NCBI GenBank assembly: GCA_017519685.1 | Contig: JAFWRV010000126.1 | Span: 1 to 15,973 of the forward strand | Length of the DNA stretch: 15,973 nucleotides | Direction of reading: 5' to 3' | Source of the DNA: Clostridia bacterium | GTDB taxonomy: Bacteria; Bacillota; Clostridia; Oscillospirales; Acutalibacteraceae | Shown: positions 1-7,555 of the stretch, one piece after another | Layout: the number at the start of each line of letters is the position of its first letter | Numbering within the stretch: position 1 is the stretch's first letter | The notes under the pieces: generated by a model | What the model was told of the DNA's origin: nothing | Database searches by the model: none | The model's input: only the letters and a program-made list of their open reading frames with translations | Made by a program: the position numbers and the translations under genes

Positions 1-2960
1 CCGAAAGCGTTAGCGATTCCGAAAGCGTTTGTCTTTTCGAGATTGACGCCGACTAATTCCGCGTCCGCTGTATCGGGAGCAAGCTTCGCGATTTCACGCT
101 CTGCGATTGTTTCTCCGCAGACCGTGCATTTTTTAACCTCTTTGCCTGCCGCTTCTGTTGTGGCGGGAGTTACGACTGTCCACTCGCCGGGCTTGTGTCC
201 GGTCTTGGCAATCGCCTGAGTGTAGGTTTCACCGCACTCGCAGGTGTAGGTCATTATTCCGTCTTCTGTGCAGGTCGGCTTCGTTGTGACCTCGCCCTTG
301 TAGTCGTGCTCGTGGGCGGGTTCGGTATCCGTGGAAGTCGGCTCTGTCGGAGTGGGCTCTGTGGGAGTCGGCTCTGTCGGAGTCGGTTCCGTAGGAGTGG
401 GTTCTGTCGGTGTCGGCTCTGTCGGTGTCGGCTCTTCGTGTTCGGGAATCGCCTCAAACAAAGCTGTGACTGTCAGATTTTCGGCAGGCATTGTGTCGGG
501 GATTTCAGCGTCCCAGCCGATGAAATCATATCCGTCTTTGACCGGGTCGGCGGGTTTTTCGACTGACTCGCCGTACTTGTATGTTACCTCTGTTTCGTTG
601 CCGTCAACAACGTAAGTAATGGTGTATTCATTCGCGGTGTAAACGGGTTTAACTGTGATTCCGCCGATATCGAGAGTATAATCCTCCCATTCGCCCGTGT
701 TGCCCTCTTTGAAGGGCACTTCGGGCTCTGCATCCGTAATGCCGGGGGTTATAACCGAATAGGGAATTTCTTCAACCGTTTCGCCGTTTTCGTCAACAAA
801 TTTTGCTGTGTATTCAATTAAAGTATATTCCGGATAGACCGTGATTCCGCCGGCTTCGAGCTTGTAGTTTTCCCACTTGCCTTCATAGCCCCGTATTTCG
901 GGCACGGCGGGCTCTGCGTCTGTAATGCTGGCGGTTTCAACGGTATAGGGAATTTCCTTAACCGTTTCGCCGTTTTCGTCAACGAAGGCGGCTTTGTATT
1001 CGATTGCCGTGTATATCGCTTCAACTGTTATTCCGCCCGGAGTGAGTGTGTAATCCTCCCACTTGCCGGTGTAGTTTTCCTTAACCGGAACTTCGGGCTC
1101 TGCATCCGTAATGCTGGCGGTCTCAACGGTGTATGTAACAGTGCCCGCTTCTTTTCCGTCTGCCTTGAATACGGCGTCATATTCAATCGGTGTATAAACG
1201 GCATTTACCGTTATATTACCGTCTAATTCATATTCTTCCCAGGCGGAGGTATAATAATCCTTCTGCGGTACCTCGGGCTCTGTCAGAGTTTCGGCGCCTA
1301 AGGGATAGTCAACCGGGATTACATCATCCTCGGATAGAACAAATGTCGCTGTATTGCAAAGGCAGGAAAGGTCATAATTATTAATACCTTGCGGGTCTAT
1401 GACAAAATCGGTGGGCCTTTCTTCGATATCATTGCCGAGGCAGTATTCGCCGCTGCTGAAATACACAATGCCGGAGGATTTCGGAAATGTAAGTTCAACA
1501 GTCTCCTTAACAGATTCCTTTTTCAAACTGAACCCGGGCGAAACAGCTTCATCCGTAGTATCTCTGTCATAACCTTTGAAAACAATCAGACTCGATTCAT
1601 CGGCCAACACATCGTGATAATTCTCTTTGAATTCCTCCGTCACATTTAATCTGATAATGCCGGTCAGATCATCAGCAGGCGTGAAAGGATTGCGATAGCC
1701 GTCGGTAACACCGATTACCGTGCAATTGCTGCCGATGCTAAGTGTTTTGAGTTCGGCGGACACCGGCCTGTTAACATATCCTTCCGAACCGACAGTATAT
1801 TTGCCGACAACCGAGCTGCCGCCGATTGCGGCGGCGTGGTCCTCAGCAACCGCGGTAACCTGAGCGTTGCCCTCAATTACAACAGAACCTTTGGGTGCGC
1901 CCTCCAAAGTGCAGCCTCTGCCGAGACCTATCGCTGCACCTCCGTCACTGCCTATAACAGATTCTCTGTGGTCCGCGCCCGCGGCGGCGACCACATTTGC
2001 GTTGTCTCTGATTATAACGCTGCAGTCAAAATTTTCAGAGTCGAAATTTTGGGATTTTGATGTTCCTCTGCCGGTTCCTATACCGGCTGCGCCGCAGGAG
2101 CCGAAAGCGGTAACATCCGCACCGCCTTCTATGATGATATTGCCCGACGACGCGCCGTAACCGCCGCCAATACCGGCGGCAAATGTATTATCATAATTTC
2201 CGGTGTAATATGTTTCGCTGTCAAAGACATCAAAAGCATCAAAATCTATCGGGCAGCCCGCTGCGCGGACTCTGCCGCCGCTTATGGTGATATTGCCGCC
2301 GTTATAAAAACCTATCCCGGCACCTATACTGGCTCCGCCGGATGAAGCGTAGCCGGTACCGATACCTGCGCCGCACCCATTGCCGCAAGCGGTAATATCG
2401 CCGCCCTTTATATTTATATTCGAAGCGGAGGAGTGGAAACCGCTTCCTATGCCGGCGCCTCTGCTGCCGCCTGTCGCAATTATTCTGCCGCCGTAAATAT
2501 TAATATTGCCTGCAGGGAGATTGGTTACGCTGACATCATCATAACCGATACCGCCTATTCCGGCGCTGTTTTTGCCGCCGGTAACGGTAAGCGACGCGCC
2601 GTCCTCGGCATAGATATTCACAGTGCTGCCCGCTTCAACCTGAATACCCGCGGAAACTCTATCCCGATTTCCGGTAAGTACATTATTTCCCTCAAGAACG
2701 ATACCTACTACGGAATTGTTGCAGATTTTTATCGGCGAAGCGTACTCGGTACCTGTGTTATCATGAGTTATGCCGGACAGTTTGATTACTTTGTTTTCGT
2801 CAATAATAAGCGTACCTACCCAGTCATTTTCCGAAGTATAAGTTACATCCACTTCGGGCAGAATGTTATCGGCCGACACGCTCATTCCGCCGACGGCAAC
2901 CGCGCCGAGCACGAGCATCAGCGAGAGTAAAAGCGATAAAACTCTTTTGAAATTTTTCAT
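1..2960 (-). CDS. Large secreted repeat-rich surface protein, C-terminus cut by window edge
   Basis: An uninterrupted reading frame runs from an ATG at 2958-2960 to the left edge (986 codons, no stop), preceded by GGAGG 8 nt upstream. Residues 1-30 are a signal peptide (MKNFKRVLSLLLSLMLVLG, then Ala/Ser-rich). Residues ~110-390 carry many GGxI-x-AxGGxxGAGIGxG units, as in right-handed parallel beta-helix surface proteins. Residues ~557-773 hold four related units with the wording IEYxAxFVDENGE, IPYTVETASITDAEPE and GGITV. Then comes an InlB/Flg_new-like repeat (KYGESVEKPADPVKDGY...FIGWDAEIP), a TEPTP stalk (~841-877) and a Cys/His module (HEHDYKGEVTTKPTCTEDG, CECGETY, CTVCGE). The role is probably cell-surface adhesion or matrix binding; the ligand is unknown. 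No sortase signal is visible, but the C-terminus lies outside the window. The neighbouring 432-aa gene shares the stalk plus Cys/His layout and the promoter type, so the two may be co-regulated. Confidence 0.88.
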   Translation of the reverse strand, partial: MKNFKRVLSLLLSLMLVLGAVAVGGMSVSADNILPEVDVTYTSENDWVGTLIIDENKVIKLSGITHDNTGTEYASPIKICNNSVVGIVLEGNNVLTGNRDRVSAGIQVEAGSTVNIYAEDGASLTVTGGKNSAGIGGIGYDDVSVTNLPAGNINIYGGRIIATGGSRGAGIGSGFHSSASNINIKGGDITACGNGCGAGIGTGYASSGGASIGAGIGFYNGGNITISGGRVRAAGCPIDFDAFDVFDSETYYTGNYDNTFAAGIGGGYGASSGNIIIEGGADVTAFGSCGAAGIGTGRGTSKSQNFDSENFDCSVIIRDNANVVAAAGADHRESVIGSDGGAAIGLGRGCTLEGAPKGSVVIEGNAQVTAVAEDHAAAIGGSSVVGKYTVGSEGYVNRPVSAELKTLSIGSNCTVIGVTDGYRNPFTPADDLTGIIRLNVTEEFKENYHDVLADESSLIVFKGYDRDTTDEAVSPGFSLKKESVKETVELTFPKSSGIVYFSSGEYCLGNDIEERPTDFVIDPQGINNYDLSCLCNTATFVLSEDDVIPVDYPLGAETLTEPEVPQKDYYTSAWEEYELDGNITVNAVYTPIEYDAVFKADGKEAGTVTYTVETASITDAEPEVPVKENYTGKWEDYTLTPGGITVEAIYTAIEYKAAFVDENGETVKEIPYTVETASITDAEPAVPEIRGYEGKWENYKLEAGGITVYPEYTLIEYTAKFVDENGETVEEIPYSVITPGITDAEPEVPFKEGNTGEWEDYTLDIGGITVKPVYTANEYTITYVVDGNETEVTYKYGESVEKPADPVKDGYDFIGWDAEIPDTMPAENLTVTALFEAIPEHEEPTPTEPTPTEPTPTEPTPTEPTPTEPTPTEPTSTDTEPAHEHDYKGEVTTKPTCTEDGIMTYTCECGETYTQAIAKTGHKPGEWTVVTPATTEAAGKEVKKCTVCGETIAEREIAKLAPDTADAELVGVNLEKTNAFGIANAF
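331..442 (-). repeat. Pro-Thr-Glu tandem repeat stalk
   Basis: A run of TEPTP units (about 12-18 bp period, codons CCG/CCC ACA/ACT GAG) encodes an extended Pro/Thr-rich linker. The register is imperfect at DNA level, as expected of a low-complexity spacer that changes length by slippage. Confidence 0.75.
640..1260 (-). repeat. Four ~55-60 aa protein repeats (beta-grasp/InlB-like)
   Basis: Inside the large surface protein, about four copies of a unit share the sequences GGIT(V), YT-x-IEY, FVDENGE, IPYTVET and ITDAEPE-VP. The DNA copies are similar but not identical, so they look like old duplications kept by selection. They form an extended stalk between the beta-helix region and the InlB/Flg_new-like module. 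Confidence 0.7.
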
Positions 2961-3002
2961 AGTCTTACCTCCGAACAGATTTCAAAATTTAATTACTTAT
3001 AT

Positions 3003-3031
3003 ATTTTATCATACAAATACGGTACATACAA
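3003..3031 (-). promoter_or_regulatory. Predicted promoter of the large surface-protein gene
   Basis: On the minus strand, TTGTAT (3026-3031) and TAAAAT (3003-3008) are separated by 17 nt, about 43 nt upstream of the start codon. The second surface-protein gene has a nearly identical arrangement. Found by eye; no start site has been mapped. Confidence 0.5.
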
Positions 3032-3099
3032 TAGTAAATTTGTAAATTAATCCGCAGCGGCCGCACGGTTTTTGTAATGAATTATTTTTGGACCCCCGA

Positions 3100-3205
3100 G
3101 TAGGGGCGAATATTATTCGCCCGTTATAATTTCGGTATCTCCGTCGGGAGATTGATAATCGCCGTTACGGTTTTGTTTTTGCTGGCGATTGATAATCGCC
3201 CCTAC
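3100..3205. repeat. MITE-like short element with 10-bp inverted ends
   Basis: GTAGGGGCGA (3100-3109) is perfectly inverted as TCGCCCCTAC (3196-3205), enclosing about 106 bp. Inside are further palindromes: GGGCGAATA/TATTCGCCC (3104-3122) and GGCGATT/AATCGCC (3184-3200), plus a direct repeat of ATTGATAATCGCC (3151 and 3188). Such GTAGGGGCGA units are familiar dispersed intergenic repeats in gut Clostridia. No coding capacity is seen. Confidence 0.55.
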
Positions 3206-3455
3206 GGTCCTCACGGACATCCTTATGTTGATTAACGTATGATAACGCAGGTGTCCGGTGTGGCGATACATAAAAACGGCTTACCGATGTCCTGAATCCG
3301 TTAAGTGTTTAATCGGAAATCTGTTCCCTGAACCGTTGAAATATAATCCGGAGCGAAGCGACCCGCGATTATGCATTAAGCATTATGCATTGTGCATTTT
3401 ACATTAAGTTTATGCCCGCATATCCCTGCGGCTTAAAAAATGCATCCTCCCCTGA
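3206..3455. other. Gene-free spacer with an AT-rich tandem repeat
   Basis: No convincing reading frame lies here. At 3369-3408 there is a degenerate tandem array of GCATTA/GCATTATGCATTGTGCAT words, a type of low-complexity repeat often scattered between clostridial genes. The rest (3210-3360) shows only weak short inverted words and no recognised RNA or promoter. Together with the MITE-like element it fills the gap between the two leftward surface-protein genes. Confidence 0.5.
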
Positions 3456-3500
3456 ATAAAAATATGCTTTGCCGACGCAAAGCGCGTTGACAAAGCATAT
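3456..3500 (-). terminator. Intrinsic terminator of the 432-aa surface-protein gene
   Basis: A perfect 10-bp stem, ATATGCTTTG (3462-3471) with CAAAGCATAT (3491-3500), is followed on the minus strand by TTTTTATTC. It starts about 22 nt after the stop codon of the gene at 3523-4821. The loop contains a smaller ACGC/GCGT pairing. Confidence 0.8.
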
Positions 3501-3522
3501 AACGGGTAATATTCTGTTTTAT

Positions 3523-4821
3523 TTATCTTCTGAACAGGTTTCTGAAGAAGTTAAGGATTGCATGGAATACCTTTACGAATACTCCGGGGAAGCCTGAGTG
3601 GTCGAGTCCGCAGTAATGGCAGTCCTCGTCTCTCTGCTCCTGAATCAGCGTAAGACCGTTATTCTTTTCTTCGTCAACCTTCTTGACGGAATCCGCCTTG
3701 TCGATTTTATTCTTCGCTTCTTCCGCTATTTTAAGCACCTCATCGGATACTCCTTTGGGGCAGGCGTCGTCTATTGCTTTCTTTGCCGCCGCCTTCGCGT
3801 CTTCGAGAGCGGTATCGGGTTCCAGCTTTGTGCCCGCCTTTACCCTTGTGTGCTTCGCGCCGCATCTGCTGCAGGTTCCGGTTTCGGTACCGTCGGCATC
3901 GATTGTGGCGTCATTATTATAGACATAGTTTACATAATTGTGACCGAGCGCGGGGATAGACTGTGTCTTTGTGTCGCCGCATTCGCAGGTAAGCTTCACT
4001 TCGCCCTGCGCGGTGCATGTAGCCGCTTTGGTTACTTCTCTGCTGTATGAATGCTCGTGGACGGGTTCTGTCTCAACGGGTCTGGTTTCGCCCTTTACGC
4101 CGCAGCGTGAGCAAACCTGTGTTTCGGTGCCGTTGCCGTTATTTTTCCAGACATAGTCGTGGCCGAGAGGAGGAATCTTTTCGGAGCTCTTTTCTCCGCA
4201 GCTGCAGTAAAGCTTTACCTCACCCTCTTCGGTGCAGGTAGCTCCGATAACCGCTATTGTTCTGAATTCATGATTATGAACCGGCTTGGTATCGGTCTCC
4301 GTTGCGTCTGTGGGTGTTTCCGCATCGGCATCTGTGGAAGTAGTCACGTCTGTGGGTGTCACTTCGGGCTCAGTATCTGTCGGAGTCGCTTCGGGCTCAG
4401 TATCTGTCGGAGTCGCTTCGGGCTCAGTGTCTGTCGGAGTCGCTTCGGGCTCAGTATCTGTCGGAGTCGCTTCGGGCTCAGTGTCTGTCGGAGTCGCTTC
4501 GGGTTCAACTTCTGTGGGAGTTTCCGCGTCTGCGTCTGTGGGAGTAGTCGCGTCCGCGTCTGTTGCTGTTGTTTCCGCGTCTGCATCTGTTGCCGATGCT
4601 GCGTCCGCGTCTGTTGCTGTTGTTTCCGCGTCTGCATCTGTTGCCGATGCCGCGTCGGCGTCTGTTGCCGATGCCGCGTTCGCGTCTGAGGCAGTGTCTG
4701 TGTCTGATGCTGATTCGGGAACGGATTTCGGAACGATATCCGCTCCGTCAGCGCCGGCAACCATGGCCGCTACGCCCGAAATCATAATGAGTGAAAACAA
4801 AATCACAAAAAGTTTCTTCAT
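3523..4821 (-). CDS. Secreted Thr-Pro repeat protein with Cys/His modules and CxxCG-HSG tail
   Basis: 432 aa, with a signal peptide (MKKLFVILFSLIMISGVAAM). Residues ~40-105 are TDADAASA-type low complexity; ~107-152 are five to six tandem copies of the 9-mer TDTEPEATP. Two Cys/His modules follow: HNHEF...ATCTEEGEVKLYCSCGE...VCSRCG (182-241) and HEHSYS...ATCTAQGEVKLTCECGD...CSRCG (255-321), which could bind metal. A helical segment (~333-398) leads to CHYCGLDHSGFPG and an amphipathic end FHAILNFFRNLFRR. There is no LPXTG and no clear membrane helix, so the tail may be a retention or sorting signal; I recall similar tails on other clostridial surface proteins but could not check. The start is fixed by GGAGG 8 nt upstream. 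It has its own promoter and terminator, so it is monocistronic. The exact function is unknown. Confidence 0.88.
   Translation of the reverse strand: MKKLFVILFSLIMISGVAAMVAGADGADIVPKSVPESASDTDTASDANAASATDADAASATDADAETTATDADAASATDADAETTATDADATTPTDADAETPTEVEPEATPTDTEPEATPTDTEPEATPTDTEPEATPTDTEPEATPTDTEPEVTPTDVTTSTDADAETPTDATETDTKPVHNHEFRTIAVIGATCTEEGEVKLYCSCGEKSSEKIPPLGHDYVWKNNGNGTETQVCSRCGVKGETRPVETEPVHEHSYSREVTKAATCTAQGEVKLTCECGDTKTQSIPALGHNYVNYVYNNDATIDADGTETGTCSRCGAKHTRVKAGTKLEPDTALEDAKAAAKKAIDDACPKGVSDEVLKIAEEAKNKIDKADSVKKVDEEKNNGLTLIQEQRDEDCHYCGLDHSGFPGVFVKVFHAILNFFRNLFRR
4366..4503 (-). repeat. 27-bp in-frame tandem repeat (TDTEPEATP)
   Basis: About five near-identical 27-bp copies encode the 9-residue TDTEPEATP unit in the surface-protein stalk. 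Copies differ at one position (TATCTG/TGTCTG on the plus strand) in alternation, which suggests recent duplication of double units. Copy number is likely to vary between strains. Confidence 0.85.
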
Positions 4822-4854
4822 AATATTACCTCCATACTGATTTTTACTACTGAC

Positions 4855-4883
4855 AGTTTACCATATAAGTTAAAATCATACAA
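4855..4883 (-). promoter_or_regulatory. Predicted promoter of the 432-aa surface-protein gene
   Basis: TTGTAT (4878-4883) and TAAACT (4855-4860) on the minus strand are 17 nt apart, about 33 nt upstream of the start codon. It uses the same -35 word and spacing as the promoter of the large surface protein. Confidence 0.5.
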
Positions 4884-5045
4884 TGTATGTTTTTAATAAT
4901 TTTTCACTTTCATTTGCCCTTTAAATGTATAAAATTGCAGTATGGGTCTATGTTCGCTTCCGTTCCCGAAACAGCGGACTTAAATGAAACATCCCCTGCC
5001 GTTCATTCCGGTCGGGAGGGATAACGGATTTACTTGTTTTTTATA

Positions 5046-5075
5046 TTGACAAAACAGCAGTATTAAATATATAAT
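5046..5075 (+). promoter_or_regulatory. Strong sigma-A-type promoter for the 202-aa gene
   Basis: TTGACA (5046-5051), an 18-nt spacer and TATAAT (5070-5075) lie 30 nt before the start codon. Both hexamers are consensus. The spacer region 4884-5045 holds no other feature I can support. Confidence 0.8.
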
Positions 5076-5105
5076 ATCAATATAATCAGTCAAAGGGGGA
5101 GCGGT

Positions 5106-5714
5106 ATGGCTACTTCAAAAACAATAAAGATTTCAAGTTCAGACACCTGTATTAACGAGGTGCTTCGTGAGGCGGACGCTTTCGCGCGCTATATGAATCT
5201 CACCGAAAAGGAAGCGTTGCGCCTTCGTCTTCTGAGCGAGGAGGCGGTCGGTATGGTGGTTGCGATAGCCGGCGATTTCGAAGCGGATTTCACAATCAGC
5301 GCCGAAGGTAAAGCCTGCTCGGTCAATCTTGAAACCGAAACAATCGTTGACATTGACAAGAGAGAGGAATTTCTCGCTCTTTCAACCTCGGGCAAAAACG
5401 AATCGGCAAAGGGCTTTATGGGAAAAGTCCGTGATGTTTTCACGAGATATCTCTTCACTCCCGATCCGGTACAGACCGTACCTGCCAACACGGTGCTGAT
5501 GATGGGTCTTCCCGATCCTTCGGTTCTCGGCGGAGTCTGGTCACTTTCAAACTACCGCACGTCAATTGAAGAAAACGGCTCCAAAGAAAAGACAGACGCC
5601 TGGGACGAGCTTGAAAAATCAATTGTCGGCAACATCGCGGACGAGGTCAAAATCGGAATCCGCGGCATCCATGTTTTTATGAGCATAGAGAAAAAATTCG
5701 GGGAGGATGAATAA
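5106..5714 (+). CDS. Possible degenerate GHKL/anti-sigma-like ATP-binding-fold protein
   Basis: 202 aa, cytosolic (no signal peptide or membrane helix), with AAAGGGGGA ahead of the ATG and a consensus promoter. The N-terminal half has the order seen in RsbW/HATPase_c_2 proteins: a helix with INEVLREADAFARYMNL, then LRLRLLSEEAVGMV where the ATP-binding N-box (usually E-x-x-x-N) would sit, then beta strands. The N-box Asn is not present (EEAVGMV), and no DxGxG motif is visible. A conserved-looking STSGKNESAKGFMGKVRDVF segment follows. I therefore infer a GHKL-like fold of unknown activity; anti-sigma function is only a guess. It stands alone, convergent with the pilus operon, and nothing ties it to pili apart from proximity. 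Confidence 0.8.
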   Translation: MATSKTIKISSSDTCINEVLREADAFARYMNLTEKEALRLRLLSEEAVGMVVAIAGDFEADFTISAEGKACSVNLETETIVDIDKREEFLALSTSGKNESAKGFMGKVRDVFTRYLFTPDPVQTVPANTVLMMGLPDPSVLGGVWSLSNYRTSIEENGSKEKTDAWDELEKSIVGNIADEVKIGIRGIHVFMSIEKKFGEDE

Positions 5715-5741
5715 TATCCGCCTGACTGCATTTAAAAAAAT

Positions 5742-5774
5742 AAAGGGTTGCCATTAAGGCAGCCCTTTTGTTTT
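5742..5774. terminator. Bidirectional intrinsic terminator
   Basis: AAAGGGTTGCC (5742-5752) pairs with GGCAGCCCTTT (5758-5768) around the loop ATTAA, with one G-U pair. On the plus strand it is followed by TGTTTTA; on the minus strand by a T-rich run complementary to AAAAAAATA (5733-5741). It ends both the 202-aa gene and the converging pilus operon. Confidence 0.85.
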
Positions 5775-6393
5775 ACTCTGCTAACTCTTTGATTTTTTCG
5801 CATCTTACGGTCACTCTCGCCCTGCCGCTCGCTGTGCAGGTGAAAAGTGTCAGACCCTCTGTGTATGAAGTCATTTTGTCAATTTCCGTCGGCTGAAGGA
5901 TTTCCGTTTCCCTGACCGTGTATTCAAAAACGTTGCCGTCGGTGTCCGTGAAAATCACGGCGTCGCCCGATGAAAGCTTCTGAAGATCGCGGAAATATGA
6001 GCGGTAATTATGCGCCGCTATAACCATATTGTCAAGATAAGCCGAGCCGCTGTAACGGCAGGGTGAATTTTTCAGCACCGGCATTGTCAGTTCAGCCGCG
6101 ACGGGAAGCTTCAGACCGATTGAAGGCAGGGTCACGGTGCCGATATATTCAACTCCGTCAATTGTGACACATGGCATATCCATTTCGGGATTGAGCATGT
6201 AATCGGGAATTATGGCTTCGCCGGCATCGTTGGTTTCCCTGACGGTCCCGGTTTTATCCGAAACCGCCGACGCCGCTGAGTCAGCCGCTTTCCCGGCGAG
6301 ATAGTCAGTTACGATATTATAAGTGAAAAGCCCAAGGGACAGCACGAGAAGTGCTGTCCCTGCAATTATCAGTTTTGTGCCTTTATGCTTCAT
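5773..6393 (-). CDS. Sortase (second, non-polymerase type)
   Basis: 206 aa, with one N-terminal membrane anchor (residues ~8-26) and an extracellular sortase fold. Catalytic residues are visible: His128 in VIAAHNYRSYF, Cys186 in LTLFTCTASG and Arg193 in RARVTVRCE. It lacks the C-terminal membrane helix and the HRGLP signature of class C pilus polymerases, so it is a different class; I cannot fix A, B or D from this sequence. Its likely job is to attach the finished pilus, or the LPQTG ancillary pilin, to peptidoglycan. The start overlaps the end of the upstream pilin gene by 11 nt (ATGAAGCATAA), which implies translational coupling. It is the last gene of the pilus operon and ends at the bidirectional terminator. 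Confidence 0.9.
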   Translation of the reverse strand: MKHKGTKLIIAGTALLVLSLGLFTYNIVTDYLAGKAADSAASAVSDKTGTVRETNDAGEAIIPDYMLNPEMDMPCVTIDGVEYIGTVTLPSIGLKLPVAAELTMPVLKNSPCRYSGSAYLDNMVIAAHNYRSYFRDLQKLSSGDAVIFTDTDGNVFEYTVRETEILQPTEIDKMTSYTEGLTLFTCTASGRARVTVRCEKIKELAE

Positions 6394-7555
6394 TTTCCCT
6401 CTCCTTGCGCTTCTGATTGATTCCGCAAACCAGAAGTATCATACCTGCCGCAAGCGTGACAGGCAGAGGCCACCAGAGCTGGCCTGTCTGCGGAAGCTTT
6501 CCGGAATCAGTTGTATCGGTCTTGTCCGTTGCCTGACCGTCATCGGGAGTCTGCGGCGGTATTTCGGGCACGGGATCGACCGGCTGAATCGGGAGCGAAG
6601 GTATATCCGGAATTTCCGGAATATCGGGGAATTCGGGCGTTATTCCCGGAATGAAAACAATCGGGATAAAAGGTATAATGGGGATAATCGGAATTATCGG
6701 AATAATCGGGATAATCGGCACTATCGGGATAATCGGAGTGTTTTTATCCCTCTTTGTGTTTGTTACAACAAAGGTTTCGCCAGCCTGTGTCACCGATACG
6801 GTGTAGGCGTACGGAGCGGGAATCTCAACAACTGTCCAGTCGCTTGTTTCATTGAGATTGCTCCAGGTGTGACGCCAGCGGTTGAGTTCGCTCAGACGCA
6901 CCTCGTCATATACCTCGCCGTCTCTGAGAAGAAGCACCTTCACAAAAGGCGGTCTTACTATATGAAGTTTATCTTCGTTTTCCCAGATTTTCAGAACTCT
7001 GCGTTCAATGCTGACGCCGGTTTTTTCCCTGGCATCGGCTTTCGGGATTATCTGAACATCGTTTGTCCATTCGCCCTCGACGGTTTTTGCCGGCAGGCGG
7101 ATAAGAATAGCCTTTGATGTGATTATTTTACCATTAAACTCGCAGGGATCGGAATAAACAAGATAAATGCCCGAATCAAGGTCATAAAACTTGCATCTGC
7201 CCTCGCTGTCGGTCCTCGCCGAAGCATCGGGAGCGATATTCTCCGCCAGCACAAATCCCTTGAGCGCGAGAGCCGCGCCTAAGTTTCCGCTGACATTGTC
7301 AACCTCTGTGATAAGAACGGGATAATAACCGTAAGGTTCAATCGCGTAAATGCTGCCGTCCTCACCAACAGCTCCGACTCTGTAAATATGAAAATCGGCT
7401 CCGGGAACCAGGGTGTTTTTATCCTCCTGAAAAATAATCTCTAAACTGTTTTTCGCATAGGGATTATAATCCGCGGCAAATGCAGGCGCGGCAGTCGTAA
7501 ATATAAGTATAAGGCAACACAGCGCCACTGTCAGCGTGCGGATTGCTTTTTTCAT
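6383..7555 (-). CDS. Ancillary/basal pilin with Cna-B domain, Ile-Ile-Pro stalk and LPQTG anchor
   Basis: 390 aa. Signal peptide to about residue 28 (APAFA|AD). Residues ~34-175 form a pilin-type N-terminal domain (SLEIIFQEDKNTLVPGADF, DLDSGIYLVYSD). Residues ~180-267 are a Cna-B domain (RRVLKIWENED, VKVLLLRDGEVYDEVRL, WRHTWSNL, then TFVVTNT). Residues 274-303 are an unusual (I-I-P)n run, followed by Pro/Asp-rich linker. The cell-wall sorting signal is LPQTG (354-358), a hydrophobic helix and a KRKERE tail. The start overlaps the class C sortase stop by 4 nt (ATGA). Size and position between the two sortases suggest a basal or minor pilin rather than the shaft. The lone Cna-B could carry an isopeptide bond (Lys189, E244 region), but this was not tested. 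Confidence 0.9.
   Translation of the reverse strand: MKKAIRTLTVALCCLILIFTTAAPAFAADYNPYAKNSLEIIFQEDKNTLVPGADFHIYRVGAVGEDGSIYAIEPYGYYPVLITEVDNVSGNLGAALALKGFVLAENIAPDASARTDSEGRCKFYDLDSGIYLVYSDPCEFNGKIITSKAILIRLPAKTVEGEWTNDVQIIPKADAREKTGVSIERRVLKIWENEDKLHIVRPPFVKVLLLRDGEVYDEVRLSELNRWRHTWSNLNETSDWTVVEIPAPYAYTVSVTQAGETFVVTNTKRDKNTPIIPIVPIIPIIPIIPIIPIIPFIPIVFIPGITPEFPDIPEIPDIPSLPIQPVDPVPEIPPQTPDDGQATDKTDTTDSGKLPQTGQLWWPLPVTLAAGMILLVCGINQKRKERENEA
6647..6736 (-). repeat. 9-bp tandem repeat encoding an Ile-Ile-Pro stalk
   Basis: Near-perfect 9-bp units (ATAATCGGG/A on the plus strand) give about ten IIP or IPI turns in the ancillary pilin. Such a short-period repeat may change length by slippage. Confidence 0.85.

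Noticed and set aside
195..2930. Plus-strand reading frames across the left region
   Set aside because: They run antisense to a single long minus-strand frame with signal peptide and repeats; no ribosome sites and low-complexity content.
4366..4503. Possible CRISPR array
   Set aside because: The 27-bp copies are back to back without spacers and encode a 9-residue protein repeat.
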